A stretch of DNA of 18,355 bases, taken from positions 1,178-19,532 of the forward strand of contig JAENRP010000543.1 of NCBI GenBank assembly GCA_024741835.1, written 5' to 3'. A program made the position numbers and the translations under genes. The stretch is from Diplocarpon mali. Its lineage: Eukaryota; Ascomycota; Leotiomycetes; Helotiales; Drepanopezizaceae. The notes under the pieces are model-generated. The model searched no databases. It saw only the letters and a program-made list of their open reading frames with translations, and was not told the origin of the DNA. Below, piece by piece: positions 1 to 9,666 of the stretch; the stretch's first letter is position 1, and every line of letters starts with the position of its first letter.

Positions 1-1
1 A

Positions 2-240
2 AATTAAAAATAGAACCAACTTAGGTATTAGTTTTCCTTAATTCTCTTTAAAGGATAAGGAGAACTATTATTAGATAATACTCTCTTTATTAAACGACTA
101 CTTCTTCTTATAGTATTGCTATTAGTATCTAATAAGATAGGTCTTAGTATATTAAAAGCCTTTATACTCCTTATAGACGCTAGTATAGTATAATAGCTTC
201 TATTGATAGGGAGAGAGACTTATATTATAGTATTATTATT
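2..240. repeat. Direct repeat, left copy (partner at 18114)
   Basis: This stretch aligns collinearly with 18114-18355, an offset of about 18.1 kb, in the same orientation, with roughly three quarters or more of bases identical by eye. Shared blocks include ggagaactattattagata and gagagacttatattata. It encodes the C-terminal tail of pseudogene A on the minus strand, so the repeat reflects a second A-type gene rather than terminal repeats of one element. Confidence 0.8.
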
Positions 241-267
241 ATTGTTATCTTTATTATTATTATTATC
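230..267. repeat. ATT/TTA trinucleotide microsatellite
   Basis: A run of TAT/ATT trinucleotides broken by gttatct. On the minus strand it encodes an Asn-rich tract with Asp and Lys (DNNNNKDNNNNN) near the C-terminus of pseudogene A. The start of the same run is present in the right-hand copy at the end of the window. Confidence 0.85.
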
Positions 268-351
268 CTTTAGAAAGTCACCTACTATTAAAGGAGATGC
301 GATAGGAGATTCCTTAGATACGAGTTTCTTAGCCTTGCCCTTTTCCAAATT

Positions 352-377
352 GAGTCGCAGGCTAGGCCTAGGAGTCG
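352..377 (-). repeat. Palindromic element copy 1
   Basis: Contains caggctaggcctaggagtc, an imperfect palindrome around CTAG. In the frame of pseudogene A (minus) it encodes TPRPSLRLN, a variant of the shared peptide, close to the C-terminal Asn-rich linker. Confidence 0.75.
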
Positions 378-1172
378 TATTAAGGGTTTTTATATAAGGC
401 TTTTTAATACTATACTTCTTAAGAAGAATAGTTTCATTAATTATATTATTAGCCTTAATACTATTATTAGTATTTTTAGTCTTTGTCTAAGACTTATTAC
501 TATATAACTATAGTTCTAATTATTAGACTAGCTTTTAAGTACTAATAAAATCTTTAAAAAGTTCTTATTTATATTTTTTTAAATATATTATTAGCTAAGT
601 CATATCTTTCGCAAATAAATCCTTTATAGTTATTACTACTAATAGGTTACTTTATAATCGTCTTCCTATAAAGGCCTTTAATAATAGACTACCTTTCGTT
701 ATACTAAGGGTTATATAGAACTTTATAGAAGATTCTCCTACTATGCCCTATTTTGCTATACTTAATCTCTTTATATTAAGTAAGTCGATAAGAAAATCTT
801 CTAAGTTAATACTATTCTTAAGTGAATTATTGCTAATAACTTCTATATAGTTATTGCTAATAGTAAGGAAACCTCCTTTTCTAGGCTCTTTATTAGAGTC
901 TAAGTCTATAAAAGTACTTTATCTTATAAATATAGAGAATAGAGCGGTCTTATTAGAAATGTACTCTTTTAATAGTATTCTATCCTTAGTATTTAATTCT
1001 TTCTATTATGCTACGCTCTATGCTAGATTGAGTGAGACCTATTAAGCATTCTTAAAGCGGTAGGATATAAAACTCAATAATTCATATGATTTTTCCTAAA
1101 CTGCAAATTCTCTAGTAGATTGTTTTACTATAAGAATCATATAATAGTCAATAGTTCTGCTATTAAGGGAGC

Positions 1173-1199
1173 TGACCTGCGAGCTAGGCCTAGGAGTCA
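1173..1199 (-). repeat. Palindromic element copy 2
   Basis: Starts tgacctgcgagctagg and ends cctaggagtca, so the TGAC/GTCA ends are inverted repeats. In the frame of pseudogene A (minus) it encodes LTPRPSSQVS with the Gln codon still CAG. One of the least mutated copies. Confidence 0.8.
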
Positions 1200-2403
1200 A
1201 TTTTATGAACCTTATATTAGTATTAATTTTAATAGCAATAACTCTTAAATAGTAATCAATCCTTATAAACTATATAGGCTTAAGATAAGCTACTAGCTTA
1301 TATAAAGAATTATAATAAGTTAGTAAAGTATTAAGATATAATCTATAATTCATCCTTAATATCTATTGTATTAAGCTATAAGTTATATTATAAAGGAAGG
1401 CAGAAGGTAGCAATAATCTCTTATTTAAGGTGCGGAAATGGTATTTATACATTTCTACCTCTTCTTATACTAAGGTTATAAACGAACTCTTTCTGCGAAT
1501 ACCGTAGCCTTATATACGCATTACACTTTAGAATGCGCAATTAAATAGTTTAAGTATATTTAAAAAGCCTTTACTATAAAGTGATATAAAGTTGTCTAAG
1601 GTTAGTATAGACTTATATTAGGTAGGAGTTTAAGAGATATTATAAAACAATTTTAAAGCCTTAAATACCACTTTGAATTTTGCAAAACTTAATGATATAT
1701 CTTTTTTAATCTAATTAGCTATTCTATTATTAATAGCTATAATTGTATAATTTCTAAGATGCAATAAGAATAGAATTAGGTTAAGTATAGTATAGAATTT
1801 ATATATATTAGAAGAGACTTATTCATTAGTTAAAGACGCTATTGCTAGTCTATAGTATTATATATATAATTATTTATAAAAAGTATAAAATTTTTCGAAA
1901 TTAAAGTCTTTAAACATTCCTATTATAAATCTACTTAATTATATCTTTATCTTTAGCATTACTATAATCTTAAATCTATCGCTATACTATAGTATTATCT
2001 TAATATTAAAGGGGACTTTATAGCACTCTATAGAGATAGTTGTTATACTATTATCTGATTTTTCTTTAAGAATATAGTAATTATCCTTTAGCTTTTTATA
2101 CTTAATGAAAAACTGTATAATATTATCGGTGGAAAATCCATCTTCTTAAAGCTTTATAATCTATTTAACGGCTTTTACTATCCCTTCCTACGCTAATAAA
2201 ACTTCTTCTTAGTCTTCCTTTTTTAAACGCTTTATTATAGACTTATAAAATTCTAATATAAACTTTTGCAAGTCTTTAGGAAAATTCTATATAAAGTTAG
2301 ATATATCTTTCTTACTATTATTAAAAATTTCTAATATATTAGTAGCTATGCTATTATCTTTATTAGATAAATTACCATTTAAGTTAATAATATTACGTAT
2401 ATC

Positions 2404-2429
2404 AACCTATAGGCTAGGCTCGCGAGTTA
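2404..2429 (-). repeat. Palindromic element copy 3
   Basis: Contains ataggctaggctcgcgag. In the frame of pseudogene A it encodes LTREPSL-stop-VD, where the stop is TAG from a probable Gln CAG. I see no matching element at the equivalent place in pseudogene B. Confidence 0.8.
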
Positions 2430-2581
2430 ATTTTATTATTATAGGTGTTTAAGGGATTTTAAGAGATAGAGAATCAAAGTCGTCTAACTTAAATAATTGG
2501 CAGTTAAGGTAGTCTATTATTTATATATAAGGTATTATAGGCAACTTATGCTTAAGGGCATCTTTATTATATAAAGCTTCT

Positions 2582-2607
2582 ACTTATAAGCTAGGCTTAT
2601 AAGTTAA
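2582..2607 (-). repeat. Palindromic element copy 4 (site shared with B)
   Basis: Contains acttataagctaggcttata, a nearly perfect palindrome after C-to-T change on both arms. In pseudogene A it encodes LTYKPSL-stop-VE. The flanks (YFNNK upstream and a short spacer) match the position of copy 8 in pseudogene B, so this insertion appears older than the A/B split. Confidence 0.8.
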
Positions 2608-3480
2608 ATCTAGCTTATTAGTTAGATCTGCTAAGGGTAGTAGCATTTTTTAAGTAGTAGGTATAATAAACTCCTATCTTTCTATCTTATTATTAAAGTA
2701 GTTTATAGTATACTTAATTAGATAGATCATCTTCTCCCTTATTATAAGTAGACTATATTATAATTGTTATAGGCTAAGGGTATTTAAAATGGTCTAATTA
2801 AGAAGTGTAAAATTATTATACTATAAGGGATTGTCTTTTATAGTCTAAATAGTAGAGTATATAATAGTGCTTAAGAACCCTATAAATTTTCTACTTCTAA
2901 CGTTATTCCCTTATAGCTTTTTCATTCCTTTTTATATAGTGAAATGATTTAATACTTATATCGCTTTTACTATAGGTTAGTATATCTTAAAAATCTTACT
3001 AAGTCCTTATAGAGCATTATTAGTAGTAATATCATTTATAAAGTAGCTTTAAAAGAGCATTCTATGTATTCTATTTATAAATTGCATAAGTCTTTTTATA
3101 TACTTATTTTTCTTATCTCGATTCTTTTAAAATAAATCAATTGAGTTAGCATACCTTTAATATTCTTATAGAAACTTTTCCCGATCGATTCCCTTAGTCT
3201 TAAGCTCTTTCTTAAGAAAATCGTCGAACCTTAAAAATCCTTCTTTAATAGTAGAAATTCTATAGTTTAGTACTTTAATAGACGAATTTAAGAATACTTA
3301 TTACTCTATTTCACCTAACATTCTATAGATAGTTATAATATCTTCTAATGATCTTAAAGCTTTTCTATCTTATAAAAAGCCACCCTTTAGTATTAGTTTA
3401 TTACTAGCAGTGTTTATTAACTTATTGCCTAAGGCAACAACTGATATGTTTTTCTTAAGTATGGCCTTCTTATTTAAGCT

Positions 3481-3969
3481 TAATAGTGCTATAATGAATT
3501 ATTTAGTAGGAATAGGACGATAGGACTTATAAAAGCTTATTTAAGAAAGATTAATAAGACGGTAAGCTTATATTAAGAAAGAATTAATAACGGAATATAG
3601 TAGTAGTAGTATTAGGGTCTAGTAAGGCTATAGAAAAAGTAAAGAAAGTAAAATCGTAGTATAAGGGAGGAAGGCTTATTTATAGAGTTTGGAATTATAC
3701 TAATACGCAAAGGAAAAGTGGGTATAAAGAGGCTAGAAGTAGGAATAAAAGTAGGGTATAATGTATATAAGGACCTATAATTAGTAAATGACAATTGTCA
3801 AAGATAAGGACAACATTTTAAAGGTAAGCGTTAAAAAGCTATATATAAAGGGAATAATTAAGGAATAAATCATATAAAGAGTAAAGTAAATAAAAAATAT
3901 ATATAGAATAGAATAATAGGTTAAGAATAAAGAGGTGCAGGTATATAGAAAGTAGATAATTTTAAAAAT
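3481..3969. other. Spacer between pseudogenes A and B, purine-rich on plus strand
   Basis: No convincing coding frame. The plus strand is rich in A and G (so the minus strand is pyrimidine-rich), as expected for sequence upstream of the minus-strand pseudogene A and downstream of B. It holds a short tagtagtagtag run near 3599 and a perfect 12-bp palindrome, tgacaattgtca, at 3789-3800. A 60-codon open frame on the minus strand (3612-3794) has low-complexity Ser/Thr/Pro/Phe content and no support as a gene. Confidence 0.5.
3789..3800. repeat. Perfect 12-bp palindrome TGACAATTGTCA
   Basis: The palindrome stands alone in the spacer upstream of pseudogene A and is unrelated to the 25-bp CTAG-centred family. 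It retains CA and TG dinucleotides that are rare nearby. It could be a protein-binding site or chance; nothing in the sequence decides this. Confidence 0.4.
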
Positions 3970-4222
3970 TCAACTTCTAATTCGCAATTTCTTTAAATGG
4001 TTTTTAAAGGAGGGAGGTAGACTTGATTTTTTAAATCGTTTAACTTAATTGTTAGTTTTATTATCACTTTGAAGTCTTCTTCTTTTGCGTTAATTCTTAC
4101 TTCTTAGCGATTTCTTAGCTTTAGGGACCTCTTTTAAAGGATCTTCTATTAGTACCCTTAGATTTAGTAACTAAGGTTCATCCGAACTATCTTATAGGCT
4201 TAAGCCAGCTGAGTCTAACCTT

Positions 4223-4248
4223 ACTCGCGGGCTAGGCTCGCAGGTCAG
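4223..4248 (-). repeat. Palindromic element copy 5
   Basis: Contains actcgcgggctaggctcgca, the copy closest to an unmutated form with four CpG sites. In the frame of pseudogene B (minus) it encodes LTCEPSPRVR, just upstream of the basic C-terminal tail. Copy 1 lies in a broadly similar place in A. Confidence 0.85.
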
Positions 4249-5106
4249 TCTTGGCGTTTCTAAGCTTAAGGGTAAAAATAGGAGATTAGTTCCTAAATTA
4301 GGGCTTAATACTATACTAGCGTCTTAGTTTGTCTCTTTTTTGAACTTTCTTATAATAATACCTTTATTAATTAGTGCATTAGGCTCTTAGATAGCATTTA
4401 CCTTATTATATTATCCTTAAGACTTAAGTCTATAAAGAAGCGACTTAGTATTTATAACGTTTGTTTAAGCATTAATAAGGGCATTAAAGAGTTTTTAATT
4501 ATATTTTATAAAATAGATTTTCAATTCGTCTTTATTAAGAAGGAATAACTCCTATACTTCGATTATAACTAAGGGATCTATTTAAAAGCGCTAATTAATA
4601 ATAGCTTTAAAGAGGCTACTATAGTTCTTAAGATGAAAAGCTACTTTAAAGGGTATAGTAGTTCTACTTGCGTTGATTTATTAAGGTACTAAAGGTTGCT
4701 TTAAAGTAAAGATTGAAAAGATAAGATCGGAGATTCGAGTCTTATTTTCTAAAGTGTTCTTATTGCAAATGGCCGTATAGTTATTATAAAAGGCTATAAA
4801 ACTACTAATTCTATAAGGTTTGTTTAAAAGCATTTTAAGAAGGTGCTCTTGTTTTATTATTACTATAATAGGGTTGCTATTATTAGTAATAGGCTATAAG
4901 ATCTCTTTTCACTTCATTTTTACAATCATTTAAGCTAATTGAGATTTTGAACTAAGTGCTTAAGAAGTCTATCGACTTATCTTCTTTATAGATAAAGTGA
5001 GTTTTATATTCGATTAAGAGCCGATCTACCTATTAAAGCTTCTTAAAGCAGGTCCTTATCTGATTAGTAGGATTTGATAATCTAAGACTTACTTATTAGC
5101 AAAATT

Positions 5107-5132
5107 GACTTGCAGGCTAAGACCGCGAGTAA
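5107..5132 (-). repeat. Palindromic element copy 6
   Basis: Contains cttgcaggctaagaccgcga. In the local frame of pseudogene B it encodes ITRGLSLQVN with the CAA Gln codon preserved. The frame of B changes a few tens of bases downstream in the reading direction. Confidence 0.8.
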
Positions 5133-6030
5133 TAATCGGATTTTCTTTATTAGTAGCACTTATATCTTTCTTTATTAAAACGACTTAATTGTAAAGATTA
5201 AGGCTAATCAATTAGGGAGGTTTAAGGTAGGCAATAAGCTAATAGGCTCTTCTATTTTTTACAATTATAGCTAAGAGGTAGAGTCTATAGTACATTTAAA
5301 GGACTTATTAAGTAAGACCGAATATCATATTATAAAGAAAGTAAAAAGGTATAGAAGTCGCGTTTTCCATAAGGTAGAAGTGATAAAGATATATCTCTAT
5401 TTTTTAATATATAATAGAGAGGAATATACTTATAAAAGCACTATTATTAATAGTAAAGCTATTAATTAAGAAGTAATATCCGAAGGGTTTAGGCATTATA
5501 ATTAATCCTTCTTCTTCTATTTCCTTTTATAGTTTATTACTTAATAATATCGAAAAGAAGGAGTTATTCTATTTAATTAGCTTTAATACCTTTAAGGCTT
5601 TAAGATCAGCTTTGAATTTTATAGCACTTAAGGATACTTCTATTATTAATAAATTAAACTTACGTATCCTTAAAGAGATAAAGAATTGATTATTAAAGTG
5701 GATTAGAAAAAGATCGATATCTTCTACTATATAAAGAAGTTCGAAGTATTTAATAGTTTTATTAATATCAAATCCTTTATAATTAAGATTATAATAAATC
5801 GAAAGAGAACGAATATAAAGGTCGTAAAGTCTTCTCCCTTCGATTCCTATATTAAAAAGATATTAATAAAAGCGAGTTTTTATTATAAAGGATACTTAAA
5901 TGTTATATTATTCTTTAAGCTTAAAGTTAAGAATGACCGATTGAGGCATATTGCTATAATTATAAATGTTTTAATTAATAGATTCCTCTTCGCGCTCTCT
6001 TTCTTATAAGATAAAATAGTCTCGCTTAGC

Positions 6031-6056
6031 ATCTAAGAGGCTAGGTTCTTGACTTT
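6031..6056 (-). repeat. Palindromic element copy 7 (diverged)
   Basis: Contains ctaagaggctaggttcttga. In pseudogene B it encodes SQEPSLLDA immediately after the FFNNYK motif. Paralogue A has FFIKYK followed by an unrelated peptide, so this copy is private to B. Confidence 0.6.
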
Positions 6057-6492
6057 TATAATTATTAAAGAATTGAACAATATCTGTAAGGGTAAACTTA
6101 TCTAAGATAAGCTATTAAATCTATTTAATAGCTCTTTTAATTATCTTTAAAGCAGTAGGAATAAGGTCTTCCTTTATATTATCGTTTTTAAAACAGTTAT
6201 ATATAAATATAAAGAAGTTAAGAACTAGCTCCTTTAAGTTATTAAAGAAGGAGTTAAAATAGACGCGCAATCCTTTAGTTTCAAATTGCAAGTTAGCTAA
6301 AGTAGTTATTAAATAATCTATCTTTCTTTAAGGTTGCGCTAAAATAGGTTATTTAACTAAAGGAAAGTCCTTTAAAGATTTTGAAAAGTCTAATAAGGCG
6401 GCGCTAAGGGTTTAAGCAATCTATTCAACTGCAGTCTCTAAGGTCATTTTAGCAAAGGTTAAGTTAAATCCTCTTTTAAAATTCTCAGTTCT

Positions 6493-6518
6493 AACTCTTA
6501 GTCTAAGACTGTAAGTTA
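6493..6518 (-). repeat. Palindromic element copy 8 (site shared with A)
   Basis: Contains actcttagtctaagactgta. In pseudogene B it encodes LTYSLRLRVR. It lies about 35-40 codons after the YFNNK block, as does copy 4 in A, which points to an insertion before A and B diverged. Confidence 0.7.
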
Positions 6519-7340
6519 AATTATATAATTTACCACTTATTGTATCTTTAGACTAAAGAGTAGGTTTTAAAGTAGGCTTGATTATAAATAACCAATTCCC
6601 TTCTTTATTATTAAAGTAATCCTATTTAAACTTTAGTATAAGAGTCTAATTCTCTTTTAAAATAAGCAATCTATAAGCAAAAGTGCAGAGCCTTAGTATA
6701 TTAATAATAGTACTATTAAGTAAGGTAATATCTGCAGCCTAATTCGATCTTTTTATAGCTTTATTAGCTACTATAAGTACTATATTAAAAAGGCCTATAA
6801 ATCTGCGGCCGCGAATTCGATTACCTTAGAACTTTGCTACTCCTTTTTAAATAATAAAGAAATTGAGAATCTGAATAGCTTTGGCAGTAGGAGTATTTTC
6901 TTTAAGGATTTTTAATATAACTCGCCTTCTATTATTTAAGTCAATATTTGTTAAGAAGTAAGAATAAAACAAGATTCCTCTCTTATTAATAGTTGAATTA
7001 TCTAATTATCGAATAGATTCTCCCTTCTATTTCGATTTGTTTTAAAAGTATTAGCTAAGGTTATATATTAATCTGCATTAGCTAAGAATTCCTCTTTAAA
7101 GATTCCTTTTAGTTTTAATTCTTTAATTAAGAAGTTGTCAAATTGGAGAATTCCAAGGGCTACTTATATTAAAAGGTTATTAATAGCATTCGCGTAAGTT
7201 GAAAGGAGTTTCTATTGCTCTATATCTCCTAAGGCTATATAGGTCGATTTAAAGCTTTCTAATAATGCAATAGCTTTGCTATCTTAAGAGAAATTTATAA
7301 CTATTATTTATTCGTCTTTTACTATAGTAGATAATACCAT

Positions 7341-7700
7341 TTGCGAGTTCTTTAAAGGTATAATACTTATAAAAGATATAGAGTGTGAATAAGAGAGTTT
7401 AATAAGATATAAGAATTAAAAGAGCATATAAGCTGCAATACGGTTATTATATATATATTAAGGAAATTGGACTTTTATTTATTATTTAAGGAAAGTAATA
7501 AGAATGCTATAATTAAAGGTTAATATTAAGAATATAAAAATAAGTTAAAGCAAGTAAGATATTAAGGTGATCTTAAAAGATCTATATCTTAAATAATAAA
7601 GGAGGCGACCTTGCTGAAAATGTAAAAATAAGGATTATAAGAAGGCAAGACAATTAATCGGTTAGGAAATCGTTTGATATTCCTACCTATATTCTTCGGA
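7341..7700. other. Spacer between pseudogene B and the Gypsy 3' end
   Basis: No gene is supported. Sequence near B is purine-rich on the plus strand, as in the spacer upstream of A. This interval must contain the 5' flank of B and, if it survives, the 3' LTR of the minus-strand Gypsy element. I compared it by eye with 15120-15400 and could not establish a long terminal repeat pair; only short words such as aatgctataa are shared. Confidence 0.4.
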
Positions 7701-7755
7701 TATTTTAAGAATAATAACTTAAGGTTATAATTAGGTAGGTATTTTAATATTCTTC

Positions 7756-7786
7756 ATTTGTAAGACTGGCTTATAGGTTAAGTTGG
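7756..7786 (-). repeat. Palindromic element copy 9 (diverged)
   Basis: Contains gactggcttataggttaag. One minus-strand frame encodes NLTYKPVLQM, close to the family peptide, although the apparent polyprotein frame here is a different one. It sits at the extreme C-terminus of the Gypsy polyprotein or just beyond it. Confidence 0.5.
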
Positions 7787-8666
7787 AAAAATCTTAGTCT
7801 TTATCTAAGGGTTCAAAATTCCTTATATCACCGTCGGTTCCATAGAAGATTCGGAGGTTATATCGGTTTCTGATTTGTCTTTTAAAGGGAATAAGGTCTA
7901 GTTGCGTCGATAAAAGCGTTTTAATCAATTAGCTATAAAGGTTCCTTTAATATCGACTCTATTAAGTTCTTAAAGAGAATAGTATCCCTTTTCTTTCTAC
8001 TTAAACTTAACCCTAAATAGATTAAGCTATTAATAGTTAAGTTTAATATCTACTAATATATTAATGCTTTTTGCAACGTTATAGACTAGGATAAGATCAT
8101 CTTTCTAAATAAGGTATATTTTAAGTACTTTAAAAGTAGCTTATGCCTCTTTAGCTTTTTCCTTATATTATTTCTTTTGTAAAATGATTTCCTCTATATC
8201 TATATCTTAAAGCTTAAGTTATCAGCATCTTATCGCTAGCAAATCGGAACGGTTTTAAATTTAGCTATAGTTGAATAATCTATAAATAGGCTATTAAGAT
8301 TTAAAAAGGAGCTATACCTCTTTACTATAGATAAGGAAGAATAGTATAACTCTAGTTAGTTTATAGATTATCATTCGATAAGCAAAGAGTATTTTATAAA
8401 AGTATTTTATCTAATTCTTAAATCCTTTATAAGTAACTTTAGATAGACTATTAAGAATGTTATAGTATCTTTGTTCTACTACTCTATTAGCTTTCGTATT
8501 ATATATTGAAATTTGAACCCGCTTAATGCTATATTTTCGCAAGAAAGCTTTAACTACTCCTTTATTTTTAAGGCCTCTATTAATAGTTAATCTATTAAAA
8601 AGTCTATAGCGATAGACTATATCTTCTTAAAAGAACTTTACAATAGATTCAAAGTTAGTAGATCTT

Positions 8667-8671
8667 AAAGG
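8667..8671. repeat. Target-site duplication AAAGG, left
   Basis: The five bases aaagg directly precede the TG of the solo LTR and are repeated at 9119-9123 directly after its CA. A five-base duplication is typical of LTR retrotransposon integration. Confidence 0.93.
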
Positions 8672-8761
8672 TGTGAAATATGAGGGCTGGCCGATATGGT
8701 AAAGAGAGTAAGGTAGTATTGAGTAGTAAGTAATAGTAGTAGTTGTTGAAGAACTTGGAGA

Positions 8762-8788
8762 CTTAGGAGGCTTAGGAGGCTTAGGAGG
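8762..8788. repeat. Minisatellite, 9-bp unit x3 in the solo LTR
   Basis: Three perfect tandem copies of cttaggagg, preceded by a decayed related unit (cttggaga). It lies in the part of the LTR that would be downstream of the predicted TATA box on the minus strand. Confidence 0.9.
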
Positions 8789-8939
8789 CTTGATTCTTAA
8801 CTATAGGAGCGAAGCAATCTATATATACAAAATATCCTTAGCTTCCAGAACCTTCTAGTATATTAGAGTTTATACTAGATTATAAATCAATATAGGTATA
8901 CGTAATATAATACGTAATCCTTTTGATTTATAATATAGT

Positions 8940-9110
8940 TTTAGCTAAACTTAGTACTATGAGTCATAGCTAAATATAGAACTATGACTGATAGCTAGGA
9001 TATAGAGTTCATAGCTAAATTTAGTATAGCTATGATTTCTAATCCAACTTAGCTAGTATAGCTACTCCACCTTAGCTATTCCTACTTAGCTAGTATAGCT
9101 ATGATTCTAT
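8940..9110. repeat. Interspersed TAGCTA motifs in the solo LTR
   Basis: The word tagctatga or its close relatives recur, and cttagctagtatagcta occurs twice (about 9047 and 9085). The words are largely self-complementary (tagcta). They may be repeated regulatory sites of the LTR or internal slippage; the sequence shows only the repetition. Confidence 0.65.
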
Positions 9111-9118
9111 ATTTAACA

Positions 9119-9123
9119 AAAGG
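9119..9123. repeat. Target-site duplication AAAGG, right
   Basis: The five bases aaagg follow the terminal CA of the solo LTR and match 8667-8671 exactly. Confidence 0.93.
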
Positions 9124-9640
9124 CTGTCCTTTAAGCCATCTTAATAAGTCTTCCTTTGCTAGAATAAAGTATATTATCCTATTCTTAATTATTAGTACTC
9201 TTATAACGTTTAGACTAATCTTATAAAAAAGGCCTAATAGCTAGGTTAGAAATAAGGGATTTTCCTTATAATTAAATTTGCGTTTTTAATAAAAGATATA
9301 GCTTTTAATAAAAGCTTTGCAGTCTTTAAAAGAACCCTTTTAAAAGAATTTCCTAAAGAGTCGGTAGTAGGTAGACTTAAAGCCTTAGTAGCTAGTTTCC
9401 TTATAAATATTTTAAATAGCCTTAACTTGCAGTTTTTCATTATTTAAGCAGAGTTGTATAAGGAATGAGTTATCGCTCCTTTTAAATAATCGCCTTTCTT
9501 ATATAAGATAAATCAAAGCTTTAGCTTTAAACTTTTGAAAATCCTTAAGAGCAACTATCTTTAGTCGTTTAAGTATAATTAAAAATTTTGCAATTTCTTT
9601 AAAGTCACTTAAGTAGTTAGGTAATAAAATTCTCTTATTT

Positions 9641-9666
9641 GACTTATAGGCTAAGACCGCGAGTCG
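9641..9666 (-). repeat. Palindromic element copy 10
   Basis: Contains cttataggctaagaccgcga. The best polyprotein frame reads through it as TRLAVLAYKS, a different phase from the usual peptide, while the usual phase would read TRGLSL-stop-VK. It lies in the linker between RNase H and the integrase zinc finger. Confidence 0.75.

Larger units (their letters stand above)
1..3480 (-). pseudogene. Pseudogene A: large protein of unknown family, RIP-degraded
   Basis: Read on the minus strand, one frame stays open for about 1,150 codons apart from TAA/TAG codons that fit mutated CAA/CAG (Gln). I do not recognise the family. The N-terminal third is helical and Lys/Leu/Gln-rich, with segments such as FDDFLKKELKTKGI (about 3210-3250) and NIIQFFIKYKKLK (about 2090). 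The C-terminal end has an Asn-rich run and a basic tail (SSRLIKRVLS). It is homologous to pseudogene B along its length: compare LGEIEQQ and FLKKELKTKGI with LGDIEQQ and FLIKELKLKGI in B. The start codon is uncertain (near 3450-3500; no clear ATG, perhaps ATG changed to ATA). The frame meets TAA at about 27, but similarity to the copy at 18114 continues past it, so the true end may lie at or beyond the left edge. Four palindromic inserts lie in frame. The clean frame before mutation implies selection for a protein; it could be a retroelement-linked or a host multigene-family protein. Confidence 0.7.
3970..7340 (-). pseudogene. Pseudogene B: full-length paralogue of A, frameshifted
   Basis: The minus-strand frame opens with an intact ATG at 7340-7338 (MVLSTIVKDEQ) and ends with TGA at 3972-3970. 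RIP of CAA/CAG cannot make TGA, so it is probably the true stop. The coding length is about 1,120 codons. Internal stops are nearly all TAA/TAG in place of Gln. The reading frame shifts near 6920-6960, again near 5060-5110 and near 4880, so B carries indels as well as point changes. Homology to A is clear: FDNFLIKELKLKGI, AKAIQILNFF, a YFNNK block, DIVQFFNNYK and a C-terminal block near 4500-4650. The C-terminus is very basic (QRKRRRLQSDNK), which would suit nucleic-acid binding or nuclear targeting, but this is inference. Function and family are unknown to me. Five palindromic inserts are described separately or here at 4223, 5107, 6031 and 6493. Confidence 0.75.
7720..8671 (-). pseudogene. 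pol: Gypsy integrase, C-terminal part and polyprotein tail
   Basis: Continuation of the integrase on the minus strand after the solo LTR. Visible motifs are RSTNFESIVKF, then TINRGLKNKG (the family DGGPENKG-like second Asp motif, with Asp changed to Asn) at about 8555-8590, then KANRVVEQ (family GxVER, catalytic Glu) at about 8490. A substrate-binding and tail region follows, with FIANQLKRFYRR-like sequence near 7900-7935. I see no clear chromodomain. The protein would insert element cDNA into the host genome, but the Asp-to-Asn change and numerous Gln-type stops make it inactive. The end near 7720-7800 is not precise. Confidence 0.8.
8672..9118 (-). mobile_element. Solo LTR (447 bp) inserted in the Gypsy integrase
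   Basis: It begins tgtgaaatatgagggctgg and ends ctatatttaaca on the plus strand, giving TG...CA ends with an extended inverted match (TGTGAAATAT / ATATTTAACA). It is flanked by a perfect AAAGG duplication. Removing the LTR and one duplication rejoins the integrase frame exactly (RWLKGQPLRS), so the target was an ordinary integrase gene. The minus strand has a TATATATAG box near 8820-8830 followed by a CT/CA-rich stretch, which suggests minus orientation. CA and TG dinucleotides are frequent, unlike its surroundings, so it has largely escaped RIP. The internal region of the parent element is absent, as after LTR-LTR recombination. The superfamily (Copia is my guess) cannot be fixed from an LTR alone. 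Confidence 0.92.

Noticed and set aside
203..397. 64-codon plus-strand open frame starting at 203.
   Set aside because: It is the antisense of the Asn-rich tail of pseudogene A; its Leu runs come from the microsatellite.
854..1045. 63-codon plus-strand open frame.
   Set aside because: It is antisense to the continuous minus-strand frame of pseudogene A and has no recognisable domain.
3612..3794. 60-codon minus-strand open frame in the A/B spacer.
   Set aside because: Low-complexity Ser/Thr/Pro/Phe content in a pyrimidine-rich strand, with no homologue in the equivalent spacer upstream of B.
6805..6822. gcggccgcgaattcgatt looks like NotI-EcoRI cloning-vector sequence.
   Set aside because: On the minus strand it encodes NRIRGRRFIG in pseudogene B, aligned to NNVRSRKFIG in paralogue A, so it is ordinary coding sequence.
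9246..9440. 64-codon minus-strand open frame as a separate small gene.
   Set aside because: It is the integrase zinc-finger segment of the Gypsy pol frame, between two Gln-type stops, and is annotated there.
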